In this document: positions 1 to 5,454 of the stretch, piece after piece
How the letters are laid out: each line of letters begins with the position of its first letter
How positions within the stretch are numbered: position 1 is the first letter of the stretch
Assembly (NCBI GenBank): GCA_021785155.1
Contig: JAJYGE010000054.1
Coordinates: 1-7,979 of the forward strand
Length of the DNA stretch: 7,979 bases
Source: Planctomycetota bacterium
Lineage (GTDB): Bacteria; Planctomycetota; Phycisphaerae; WQYP01
Reading direction: 5' to 3'
The notes under the pieces: generated by a model
Told to the model about the DNA's origin: nothing
Seen by the model: the letters and a program-made list of their open reading frames with translations, nothing else
Databases searched by the model: none
Position numbers and translations under genes: made by a program

Positions 1-88
1 TGGGGGGAAAGCGGTACCGGGTATTCCCACGGTGCGCTGGGGATAGACTGTTGCGGTATGCGTAACCCGCGTAAAGTGTCACACACCC
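1..88 (+). repeat. Partial copy of the ~185-bp terminal-inverted-repeat element (copy A)
   Basis: The right-hand half of the element found complete at 5245-5429 and 7788-7971, cut by the window edge. It ends in AAAGTGTCACACACCC (73-88), which matches the terminal repeat AAAGTGTCACGCACCC of copy C with one change. Inward, the blocks around 20-55 (accgggtat, cccacggtg, atagactgttgcgg) align with the same blocks of copy C. Its orientation is the same as copy C and opposite to copy B. It is more diverged than B and C are from each other. No gene overlaps it. Confidence 0.85.
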
Positions 89-143
89 AAAGCAAATTCA
101 ATGATTCTTCCGGACTTGCATAAAGGGGCTGGTTATTGTTATC

Positions 144-417
144 CTAGTGCCCTGTTCCCTCCGTCACTACGGGTTGACGGAGGGCCAAGAGGTTGTGGGC
201 GCGGAGCGAGGAGGATTGCGTATGGATACATACGTTGACGACGAGCGACAAAGCCGACGGCCTCTTGGCCCCCGCCTGTAGGGTTGGCCTGAAACCGGCC
301 ATCTGCGGCGTCGTGTCGGCTCAAGGGGTTTATGAACTCGGTTCTCGCCGCCGACACCTGGCATCTGGCCGGTTTGAGGCCAAGCAACCGGTAGTGACGG
401 AGGGAACAGAGCACTAG
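144..417. mobile_element. 274-bp inverted-repeat element with branched fold (MITE-like)
   Basis: The outermost 30 bases (144-173) and the reverse complement of the last 30 (388-417) match at 28 of 30 positions, starting CTAGTGC. Inside are two more arms. Arm 1 is an 11-bp perfect repeat, GGGCCAAGAGG (182-192) with CCTCTTGGCCC (261-271), enclosing a 6-bp hairpin CGTATG-gata-CATACG (219-234). Arm 2 pairs 284-301 with 366-383 (17 of 18), enclosing GTGTCGGC (313-320) with GCCGACAC (350-357). A competing 9-bp hairpin pairs 157-165 with 176-184. The whole would fold into a terminal stem with two long arms. Both ends carry CTAG, so a TA or CTAG target duplication is possible but ambiguous because CTAG is a palindrome. 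Open frames across it look like by-products of the repeat. No transposase is present, so if mobile it depends on one elsewhere. Confidence 0.8.
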
Positions 418-491
418 ATATTGGAACGCAGTTTGCCGGCGGAGAAAATAGTGCCGGACACGATGGCTTTTGAGCCTGGTTGTTACAAGGA

Positions 492-521
492 TTGAAAGGT
501 GAAACTGCTCATAGATATTTT
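492..521 (+). promoter_or_regulatory. Candidate promoter for fusA leader (weak)
   Basis: TTGAAA (492-497) stands 18 bases upstream of TATTTT (516-521). The -35 matches the sigma-70 consensus at five of six positions and the -10 at four of six. If used, transcription would start near 528 and give a leader of about 210 nt. It is the best pair I found between the repeat at 144-417 and the gene, but such weak pairs occur by chance. Confidence 0.25.
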
Positions 522-526
522 CTAAG

Positions 527-562
527 CCCATGCCCCGCGGCCGATGCGACGCCCGGCATGGG
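527..562 (+). promoter_or_regulatory. Stable hairpin in the fusA leader
   Basis: CCCATGCC (527-534) and GGCATGGG (555-562) form a perfect 8-bp stem around a GC-rich 20-base loop. An alternative pairing uses CCGATG (541-546) with CATCGG (568-573) and is mutually exclusive with the first stem. Two competing folds are what a switching leader would show, but no known riboswitch class is recognised. Confidence 0.35.
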
Positions 563-640
563 TGAAACATCGGCACGGTGCGGTGGAGTGTCACCACTGA
601 AGTCTGTGCCCGCGAGAAACGCCCTGCCGAAACGGTCATG

Positions 641-681
641 CCGCTCGGCGGAGAAGGACGCTTCTGGCGGGTTTATTTTTT
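641..681 (+). terminator. Terminator-like hairpin inside the fusA leader
   Basis: CCGC (641-644) pairs with GCGG (667-670), enclosing AGAAG (652-656) with CTTCT (661-665). A T-rich run follows directly (672-681, nine T in ten). A longer alternative outer pairing is CCCGC (609-613) with GCGGG (667-671). It lies about 60 bases before the EF-G start, so it could end an upstream transcript or attenuate fusA. The helix is interrupted, so strength is uncertain. Confidence 0.35.
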
Positions 682-727
682 CGATGGTGATCAGGAATTT
701 CAGAAGTTTTTTATTCTTTAAGGAAAC

Positions 728-732
728 AGAGG
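728..732 (+). promoter_or_regulatory. Ribosome binding site of fusA
   Basis: AGAGG lies 8 bases before the ATG at 741. It decides for this start over an in-frame ATG at 684, which would add 19 residues unlike any EF-G N-terminus. Confidence 0.75.
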
Positions 733-740
733 TACATATC

Positions 741-2852
741 ATGGCACACGATTTAACCCATTATCGTAATATTGGTATTGCGGCGCATATTGATGCGGGC
801 AAAACCACCGTCTCTGAACGTATTTTATTTTATACCGGTAAGACCCATAAGATCGGAGAGGTGCATGAAGGCACCGCGGTCATGGATCACCTGGAAGAAG
901 AGCAGCAGCGCGGTATCACCATTACCGCCGCCGCCACCACATGTCCCTGGCGTATCAATGGCACCGACGATGGCGAAGAGTACATCATTAACTTGATCGA
1001 TACCCCGGGACACGTTGACTTCACCGTGGAAGTTGAACGTTCTTTGCGTGTGCTCGACGGTGCGGTGGCCGTGTTTGACGGTCGAGAAGGCGTCGAAGCG
1101 CAGTCGGAAACAGTCTGGCGGCAGGCCACCAAATATCACGTTCCGCGACTTTGCTTTGTCAACAAAATGGACAAAGTTGGTGCGGATTTTGAATTCTGCG
1201 TCAAAACGATTCATGACCGTCTCGGAGCCAATCCGGTTCCAATTCAGATTCCGATCGGTGCGGCGGAACATTTCGCCGGCGTCATTGATCTGCTGGAAAT
1301 GAAGGCCTATCAATGGGATGAGGAATCCAAGGGCCGCACCTGGGGTGAAATACCCATACCCCCTGAATTCAAAGCCAAAGCCGATCAGGCGCGTGCTTAC
1401 ATGATTGAAAAAGCGGCTGAATGTGATGATCAATTGATGGAAAAATATCTTTCCGATCTGCCCATGAGCAATGATGAAATCAAGGCCGCCCTGCGCAAGG
1501 GCACCTGTGCTATTAAAATCAATCCCGTTTTGTGCGGGTCCGCCTTGAAATATAAGGGCGTGCAACTGCTGCTCAACGCGGTGGTGTATTACCTGCCCAG
1601 CCCGCTGGATAAGCCGGCGATGGTGGGACACGATGTGCGGGAAAAGGGCAAGGAACTCATCCGCAAGGCCGATATTAACGAGCCGTTCTGCGGCATTGTA
1701 TTTAAGATTGTCAGCGATCAGCACGGCGATTTGAGCTATGTTCGCGTTTATTCCGGCAAGCTGGAATCCGGTGCCCGCATTATCAATTCCACGCGCGATA
1801 AAAAAGAAATTGCCTCGCGTATATGGGAAATGCACGCGGCGGATCGTATTCAGCGTGAATATGCCGAAGCCGGCGATATTGTCGGTGTTGTGGGCTTTAA
1901 GTATGGGCTGACCGGCGACACCATCTGTGATCCGGATCATCCGATTCTCCTGGAAAAAATGGAATTCCCCGAGCCGGTTATCAGCATGTCCATTGAACCA
2001 AAAAGCGCCAACGATAAAAATAAGCTCGGCGAAGCGCTGACCACATTGCGTCGGGAAGACCCCACCTTCCGCAGTAATTTCGATGCGGAAACCGGTCAAA
2101 CCATTATCCATGGCATGGGTGAACTGCATCTGGAGATCATTGCCAACAAACTCAAGCGTGATATGAAAGTCGATGTCACGGTCGGCAAGCCCAAGGTGGC
2201 CTACAAAGAAACCATCACCAAAGCCGCTGAAGCCCAGGGCAAACACGTCAAGCAGAGCGGTGGTCGCGGTCAGTACGGTGATTGCTGGATCAAACTTGAG
2301 CCGTATATCCCGGTGGAAGGTGATGATTCGGAAGATACCCTGCTGTTTGAAAATGACATCAAGGGCGGCGCGATTCCGCGGGAATATATTCCCTCCGTGG
2401 AATATGGCGTGCGACAGGCGGCCAAATCCGGCGTGTTGGGCGGCTTCCCGATGTTGAACATGAAAGTATCGCTGTTTGACGGCAGTTACCACGATGTCGA
2501 TTCTTCGCAGATCGCCTTTGAACAGGCCGGTATTCTGGCCATGCAATCCGCTTGCAAGAAGGCCGGGCCGGTGCTGCTTGAGCCAATCATGAAACTTCAG
2601 GTGACCACCCCCATTGAGTTTGCCGGGCCGGTGCAGGGCGATATTTCCAGCCGTCGCGCCATGATTGAAAATACCGAAAACCGTGGCAACACGCAGGTTA
2701 TCGATGCCACAGTTCCGCTGGCGAACATGTTCGGCTATTCCACGATTCTGCGTTCACTTACGCAGGGCCGTGCCAATTACACCATGGAACCCCACAGCTA
2801 TGCTCAGGTGCCCAATCATGTTAAGGATGAAGTCCTGGCCAGCCTGAAATAA
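741..2852 (+). CDS. fusA: Translation elongation factor G (EF-G)
   Basis: Cytoplasmic GTPase that moves tRNAs and mRNA through the ribosome after peptide transfer and helps ribosome recycling. The 703 residues match the usual EF-G length. The GTPase motifs are complete: P-loop AHIDAGKTT (15-23), switch I RGIT (57-60), DTPGH (87-91), NKMD (141-144) and the G5 region CGSA (265-268). A short insertion of a few residues (NGTDDGEE, 73-80) precedes the DTPGH strand. Further on are RREDPTFR (437-444) and GMGELHLEI (458-466). Domain IV shows SGGRGQYG (506-513) and the tip loop YHDVDSS (583-589), whose His is expected at the decoding centre. The C-terminus GRANYTMEP (676-684) is the normal domain V. 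The gene stands alone, with no ribosomal protein or EF-Tu gene next to it. The central section has a flavour of the spdEFG1/mitochondrial EFG1 group, so the subfamily is not certain; EF-G itself is. Confidence 0.97.
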   Translation: MAHDLTHYRNIGIAAHIDAGKTTVSERILFYTGKTHKIGEVHEGTAVMDHLEEEQQRGITITAAATTCPWRINGTDDGEEYIINLIDTPGHVDFTVEVERSLRVLDGAVAVFDGREGVEAQSETVWRQATKYHVPRLCFVNKMDKVGADFEFCVKTIHDRLGANPVPIQIPIGAAEHFAGVIDLLEMKAYQWDEESKGRTWGEIPIPPEFKAKADQARAYMIEKAAECDDQLMEKYLSDLPMSNDEIKAALRKGTCAIKINPVLCGSALKYKGVQLLLNAVVYYLPSPLDKPAMVGHDVREKGKELIRKADINEPFCGIVFKIVSDQHGDLSYVRVYSGKLESGARIINSTRDKKEIASRIWEMHAADRIQREYAEAGDIVGVVGFKYGLTGDTICDPDHPILLEKMEFPEPVISMSIEPKSANDKNKLGEALTTLRREDPTFRSNFDAETGQTIIHGMGELHLEIIANKLKRDMKVDVTVGKPKVAYKETITKAAEAQGKHVKQSGGRGQYGDCWIKLEPYIPVEGDDSEDTLLFENDIKGGAIPREYIPSVEYGVRQAAKSGVLGGFPMLNMKVSLFDGSYHDVDSSQIAFEQAGILAMQSACKKAGPVLLEPIMKLQVTTPIEFAGPVQGDISSRRAMIENTENRGNTQVIDATVPLANMFGYSTILRSLTQGRANYTMEPHSYAQVPNHVKDEVLASLK

Positions 2853-2891
2853 AAGATCGGACGTTTTGTCCGTAATGAAATGACGATAGTG

Positions 2892-2929
2892 AAAGCCCGG
2901 TCGAGGAAAAATTGACCGGGCTTTTTTTT
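2892..2929 (+). terminator. Strong intrinsic terminator after fusA
   Basis: A perfect 11-bp stem, AAAGCCCGGTC (2892-2902) with GACCGGGCTTT (2914-2924), has an 11-base loop and runs into eight T (2922-2929). It starts 40 bases after the EF-G stop. A smaller hairpin CGGAC/GTCCG (2858-2872) lies between. It separates fusA from the downstream operon. Confidence 0.93.
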
Positions 2930-2955
2930 GCGCCTTACCATTCCATCCGATGCGC

Positions 2956-3091
2956 CTGTTTCGGGGGCGTGGCAATAAATTCGGGCGGGCCTCCGCGATG
3001 CGAGTTTCCAAGGCCAAGCATTCTCTTCGCGCCGGCATTTATGCCGTCGATTTCGCTGCCTGCCCGGAAATATTGCCACGCTCTGTTTCGG
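2956..3091. mobile_element. 118-bp inverted-repeat insertion with 9-bp target duplication
   Basis: CTGTTTCGG occurs perfectly at 2956-2964 and 3083-3091, just outside an inverted repeat. GCGTGGCAATA (2967-2977) is matched by TATTGCCACGC (3071-3081), and the similarity extends inward to 2990 and 3058 with few mismatches. The inserted part is 2965-3082. Its centre carries a small palindrome CGGCATTTATGCCG near 3032-3045. Exact direct repeats outside inverted ends are the expected footprint of DDE-type transposition, so I read it as a tiny non-autonomous insertion (MITE-like). It has no sequence in common with the 185-bp or 274-bp elements. It encodes nothing convincing. Confidence 0.78.
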
Positions 3092-3109
3092 CCTGCATGG
3101 CCATCGGCC

Positions 3110-3138
3110 TTGGCAACCTCACGCCAACGTGCGATAAT
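3110..3138 (+). promoter_or_regulatory. Sigma-70-type promoter of the BMC-P operon
   Basis: TTGGCA (3110-3115) and GATAAT (3133-3138) each match the consensus at five of six positions with the ideal 17-base spacer. Transcription would start near 3145, giving a leader of about 30 bases before the first start codon. The promoter lies about 20 bases beyond the 9-bp repeat of the inserted element, so it seems to have been left intact. Confidence 0.7.
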
Positions 3139-3173
3139 CTGATTTGAACGTTAGGTTTGCACCGGAGTGATTT

Positions 3174-3473
3174 GTGATTATCGCTAAAGTTATCGGCAAA
3201 GTTGTGGCAACGGTAAAAGATCCCGGTTTTGATGGAAAAAAACTGGTACTGGTGCAGGCGCATGTTCTCAAGGACGGGCAGCTTGTGCCGGGGCAAACCA
3301 TGCTGGTGGCCAATGATGATCTCGGTGCCGGTGAGGGCGAAATGGTGGTGCTCACGCAGGGAAGTTCCGCCCGCATGACCCCCAGTATGAAAAGCACCTC
3401 CACGGATGCTGTGGTAATCGCCCTGATAGATCGTATTGATGCCAATGACCAATTGATCTTCAAACGCAGTTGA
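3174..3473 (+). CDS. BMC-P microcompartment vertex protein, EutN/CcmL family (first of three)
   Basis: A 99-residue single-domain shell protein of the EutN/CcmL (Pfam Pf03319-type) family. Members form pentamers that close the twelve vertices of a protein-shelled bacterial microcompartment. The sequence follows the family layout: IIAKVIGKVVAT (2-13) as the first strands, KLVLVQ (23-28), LVANDDLGAGEGEMVVL (44-60), the characteristic GSSAR turn (63-67) and the closing strand DAVVIALID (78-86). The start is GTG with a GGAG ribosome binding site 6 bases upstream (3164-3167). It is the closest of the three to the standard family pattern and is the promoter-proximal gene of the operon. No BMC-H or BMC-T shell gene or cargo enzyme is in the window, so the compartment type is unknown. 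A PVM-type link is a guess from the likely phylum. Confidence 0.93.
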   Translation: MIIAKVIGKVVATVKDPGFDGKKLVLVQAHVLKDGQLVPGQTMLVANDDLGAGEGEMVVLTQGSSARMTPSMKSTSTDAVVIALIDRIDANDQLIFKRS

Positions 3474-3512
3474 GATAATTTCGGCGCATTGCCGACGCAC
3501 GAGGCTCTTATT

Positions 3513-3791
3513 ATGTTTATTGCCATGGTAAAAGGCACCGTCACCGCAACCAGGAAGCACGCTTCCATGGCCGGTGCACGGCTGGTAATCGTCCAGCCCA
3601 TTGATCCTGTCGGCGGTCAACCCACCGGATTTCCGCAAATTGCCGCCGATGTGCTGGGGGCGGCGGTCGGTACGCGCGTGCTGGTGGTAAGTGATGGCCG
3701 AGGTGTGCAGGATATGCTCAAAGCCGATGCCCATTGCCCGATGCGGCTGGGAATTATGGCGTTAATTGATCCTCCCGCCAGCGGCAGTTGA
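3513..3791 (+). CDS. BMC-P microcompartment vertex protein, EutN/CcmL family (second of three)
   Basis: A 92-residue paralogue of the preceding gene, 39 bases downstream. Visible family features are the N-terminal strands FIAMVKGTVTAT (2-13), RLVIVQPIDPVGGQP (23-37), AADVLGAAVGTRVLVV (44-59) and the final strand GIMALID (80-86). The conserved GSSAR turn is replaced by SDGRG (60-64), and the following loop is different (QDMLKADAHCPMR, 66-78). The ATG at 3513 is preferred because GAGG (3501-3504) lies 8 bases before it; a TTG at 3489 would add eight residues before the family's usual N-terminus. The three paralogues differ strongly, so this is not a recent duplication. It may form its own pentamer or mix with its neighbours. 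Confidence 0.9.
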   Translation: MFIAMVKGTVTATRKHASMAGARLVIVQPIDPVGGQPTGFPQIAADVLGAAVGTRVLVVSDGRGVQDMLKADAHCPMRLGIMALIDPPASGS

Positions 3792-3829
3792 ATGGAGCGG
3801 CGATGGATGGCCGGAGTATGGAATAACGT

Positions 3830-4096
3830 ATGTATTTAGGTAAAATTATTGGTCGAATTGAAGCTCGTGTCCGGCTTCCGGGTATGGAAGTACAGCGGAT
3901 CGTCCTGATCCAGCCGCTGGATTTTAACCAGAAACCTATCCGCTGGACCCTGCTGGCGGTGGATGTAACCGGAGCCTCAGATGGGTCGCTGGTGGCATTT
4001 GAAGAGGGGCGGGAGGCCGCTAATCCGTTTGATCCGCCACTTCCGGTGGATGCCTGTGTTGTGGCGATTGTCGATACGTATCAATATCAGGCCTGA
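3830..4096 (+). CDS. BMC-P microcompartment vertex protein, EutN/CcmL family (third of three)
   Basis: An 88-residue third paralogue, 38 bases after the second and 15 before the next gene. It shows MYLGKIIGRIEARVRLPGM (1-19), RIVLIQPLDFNQKP (23-36), LLAVDVTGASDGSLVAF (41-57) and the closing DACVVAIVD (74-82), all in family positions. The turn is EEGREAANPF (58-67), keeping an Arg where the first paralogue has GSSAR. The C-terminus is slightly extended (TYQYQA). The ribosome binding site is weak: GGAA at 3820-3823, or a GGAG 13 bases away. Three distinct BMC-P proteins are also known within single PVM-type shell loci, where they are thought to occupy different vertices. Whether that holds here cannot be told from sequence. 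Confidence 0.9.
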   Translation: MYLGKIIGRIEARVRLPGMEVQRIVLIQPLDFNQKPIRWTLLAVDVTGASDGSLVAFEEGREAANPFDPPLPVDACVVAIVDTYQYQA

Positions 4097-4111
4097 AACC
4101 TCGGAGTCGCC

Positions 4112-5086
4112 ATGAGGTCCATACTGGCTGTTTTGCAAATTATGCGCGTGGCCCTGGCACTGACCGCCGTGGCGGATGTTTGGACGCTTATGCTCCTGAA
4201 CATTCCCGGCCAGCCCGCGGTTAAAGACCCAATAACCCAATTTGTGCTCGCGGCATTGGCGTCTTTTTTTCTCTATACCTTCGGCATGACGCTCAATGAT
4301 CTTCTGGATTCACGGCGCGATCGTCTGTTTGCTCCGTGGCGACCCATTCCCAGTGGCCGACTTGGCGTACCGGCGGTCATTGTGCTTAGTTTGGTGTTAA
4401 TGCTTTTGGGATTGTTTTCCGCAACTTTGTTGTCCTGGTTTGAACCGATCAACTTTCCCGTCGCCCTGATGTTGGCCATGACGGTCAGCCTCATGATTGT
4501 TTTCTATAACGCCACGGGAAAATTTCTGGGGTATGTCGGCTTTATCGCCCTGGGCCTGATTCGCGGAGTGAATTGTCTTATTGGCCGTCCCAATGCGGAC
4601 TTTTTAATTTTGTCGCTGTTTCTCTTTACCCATATCGCCGTGGCTACCGCCATTTCGTATCGCCTCGAATCCAAACGTCCGCGCCTGCGAATTGCGGGTA
4701 TCTGGAAGCTCCTCGTCGGCGTTGCCTTGATTGATGCGCTGGCGGTATTGATCATGCTTTTACGCGGCAGTATTACGCGCGGCGTACTGATTGACGCATC
4801 CGGACCGGCGGTGGTGGCGTTGATCTATTTTGGCTGGGCGGGGCGGCAATTATTTAATCATCATGAGGCCCCAAGAAAACGCGGTGAACGCATCATGCTC
4901 GTCGGGCTGTTTTCGCTCTTTGCGTATGACGCCGCCCTGCTGGCCGCCAATCAATCATTCCGCGGCATGGCGATAATTCTGATACTGGGAATGGTTTCGT
5001 ATATCCTGTTCTGGGCCATGCGCTTAGCCGGAAAAGGCCTATCAGTGGGGCGGCCACGCTACCGCATCCGGGCCGCGCAGCCATAA
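4112..5086 (+). CDS. UbiA-superfamily prenyltransferase-like integral membrane protein (possibly EboC-like)
   Basis: A 324-residue, very hydrophobic protein with about eight or nine predicted membrane segments (roughly 10-30, 43-60, 87-110, 116-134, 139-157, 163-182, 198-217, 229-242, 262-280, 287-303). The UbiA signature NDxxDxxxD is present as NDLLDSRRD (62-70), followed by the typical RPIPSGRL (77-84). This site binds the Mg-diphosphate of a prenyl donor. The second Asp-rich motif of classical UbiA enzymes is not visible; the equivalent region reads YRLESKRPR (183-191). GFIALGLIRGVNCLIG (143-158) recalls the EboC subgroup of UbiA proteins, whose reaction is unclear. A GGAG 5 bases before the ATG, and only 15 bases after the third vertex gene, make co-transcription very likely. 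Substrate and product cannot be assigned. A membrane enzyme in a shell operon is odd, since shells are cytoplasmic. Confidence 0.8.
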   Translation: MRSILAVLQIMRVALALTAVADVWTLMLLNIPGQPAVKDPITQFVLAALASFFLYTFGMTLNDLLDSRRDRLFAPWRPIPSGRLGVPAVIVLSLVLMLLGLFSATLLSWFEPINFPVALMLAMTVSLMIVFYNATGKFLGYVGFIALGLIRGVNCLIGRPNADFLILSLFLFTHIAVATAISYRLESKRPRLRIAGIWKLLVGVALIDALAVLIMLLRGSITRGVLIDASGPAVVALIYFGWAGRQLFNHHEAPRKRGERIMLVGLFSLFAYDAALLAANQSFRGMAIILILGMVSYILFWAMRLAGKGLSVGRPRYRIRAAQP

Positions 5087-5244
5087 AAAGCGCGTCGGCA
5101 GGACAGCTTTCAGTTGACCAAATCCGCTGCAAGCACCAGCCTGAACCGCCAACCTGATCAAGAAGACAACCGCACGCCCGCCGCAGGAGGATGATCCCTC
5201 GTTTTGGCGGCACGGCAAACTGTGCCAACGGAAGCCACGCGGCC
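5087..5244. other. Short intergenic stretch after the BMC-P operon
   Basis: No gene recognised. The only structure seen is a weak hairpin, GGCAC (5209-5213) with GTGCC (5222-5226). No T-tract terminator follows the prenyltransferase gene. The palindromic element starting at 5245 is the first strong structure downstream and could serve as transcript end for the operon. With that element and 5430-5454, the gene-free gap between the convergent genes is 368 bases. Confidence 0.5.
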
Positions 5245-5429
5245 GGGTGCGTGACACTTTATGCGGGTTACGGACACCGCAATAGTCTCTCCCCCGAGCA
5301 CCGTGGTGATAACCCGGTGCCGTCAGCCTTCGCGCGGACCAGCGGCACCGCATTACCATGACGGTGCTCCGGGGGCGTCGTGTTTGCGGTGAAATAAAAC
5401 AATACCCTCATAAAGTGCCAACGCACCCC
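5245..5429 (-). mobile_element. 185-bp terminal-inverted-repeat element (copy B)
   Basis: It begins GGGTGCGTGACACTTT (5245-5260) and ends in an imperfect inverted version (AAAGTGCCAACGCACCCC, 5412-5429). A second, inner inverted repeat of about 32 bp pairs CCCCGAGCACCGT (5292-5304) outward-in with ACGGTGCTCCGGGG (5361-5374), so the core folds into one long hairpin. Its reverse complement aligns with copy C with roughly 20 differences or gaps in about 186 positions. The flanks CACGCGGCC (5236-5244) and CATGCGGCC (5429-5437) match at 8 of 9 positions and may be a decayed 9-bp target duplication. Placed between convergent genes, it may double as a bidirectional terminator hairpin. No transposase is present. 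Confidence 0.88.
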
Positions 5430-5454
5430 ATGCGGCCGGAAGAATGGCCGCACC

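Larger units (their letters stand above)
418..740 (+). other. Non-coding leader region upstream of fusA
   Basis: This stretch has no convincing gene. It can be read in frame with EF-G from about 480, but the translation has no EF-G character and the EF-G start at 741 has its own ribosome binding site. It holds a weak promoter candidate, several hairpins and a T-rich tract that may form a terminator-like structure (listed separately). One further small stem is CGGTGG/CCACTG near 580-600. I compared it by eye with RNase P RNA, tmRNA, SRP RNA and the cobalamin riboswitch. Only short fragments resemble conserved pieces, not a full match. Confidence 0.5.

Noticed and set aside
139..639. Open frames on both strands across the 274-bp element
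   Set aside because: They follow the inverted-repeat structure, have no ribosome binding site of note and translate to low-plausibility protein. The palindromic DNA explains them.
500..640. Cobalamin riboswitch or RNase P RNA in the fusA leader (GGTGAAAC, GGTGCGGTGGAG, and a GCC...CTGCC-like tail)
   Set aside because: Only isolated fragments resemble conserved pieces. The GGGAA and B12-box context is missing, and so are the 5' GAGGAAAGTCC and later RNase P regions. EF-G is also not a cobalamin-regulated gene.
684..740. Upstream in-frame ATG start for EF-G at 684
   Set aside because: It adds 19 residues without EF-G character, overlaps the T-rich tract region and lacks a good ribosome binding site, while 741 has AGAGG at ideal spacing and begins like other EF-G proteins.
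825..2546. A 573-codon open frame on the minus strand opposite EF-G
   Set aside because: EF-G on the plus strand is unmistakable across the whole span. The antisense translation shows no family motif and has the repetitive look of a frame kept open by the codon bias of the opposite gene.
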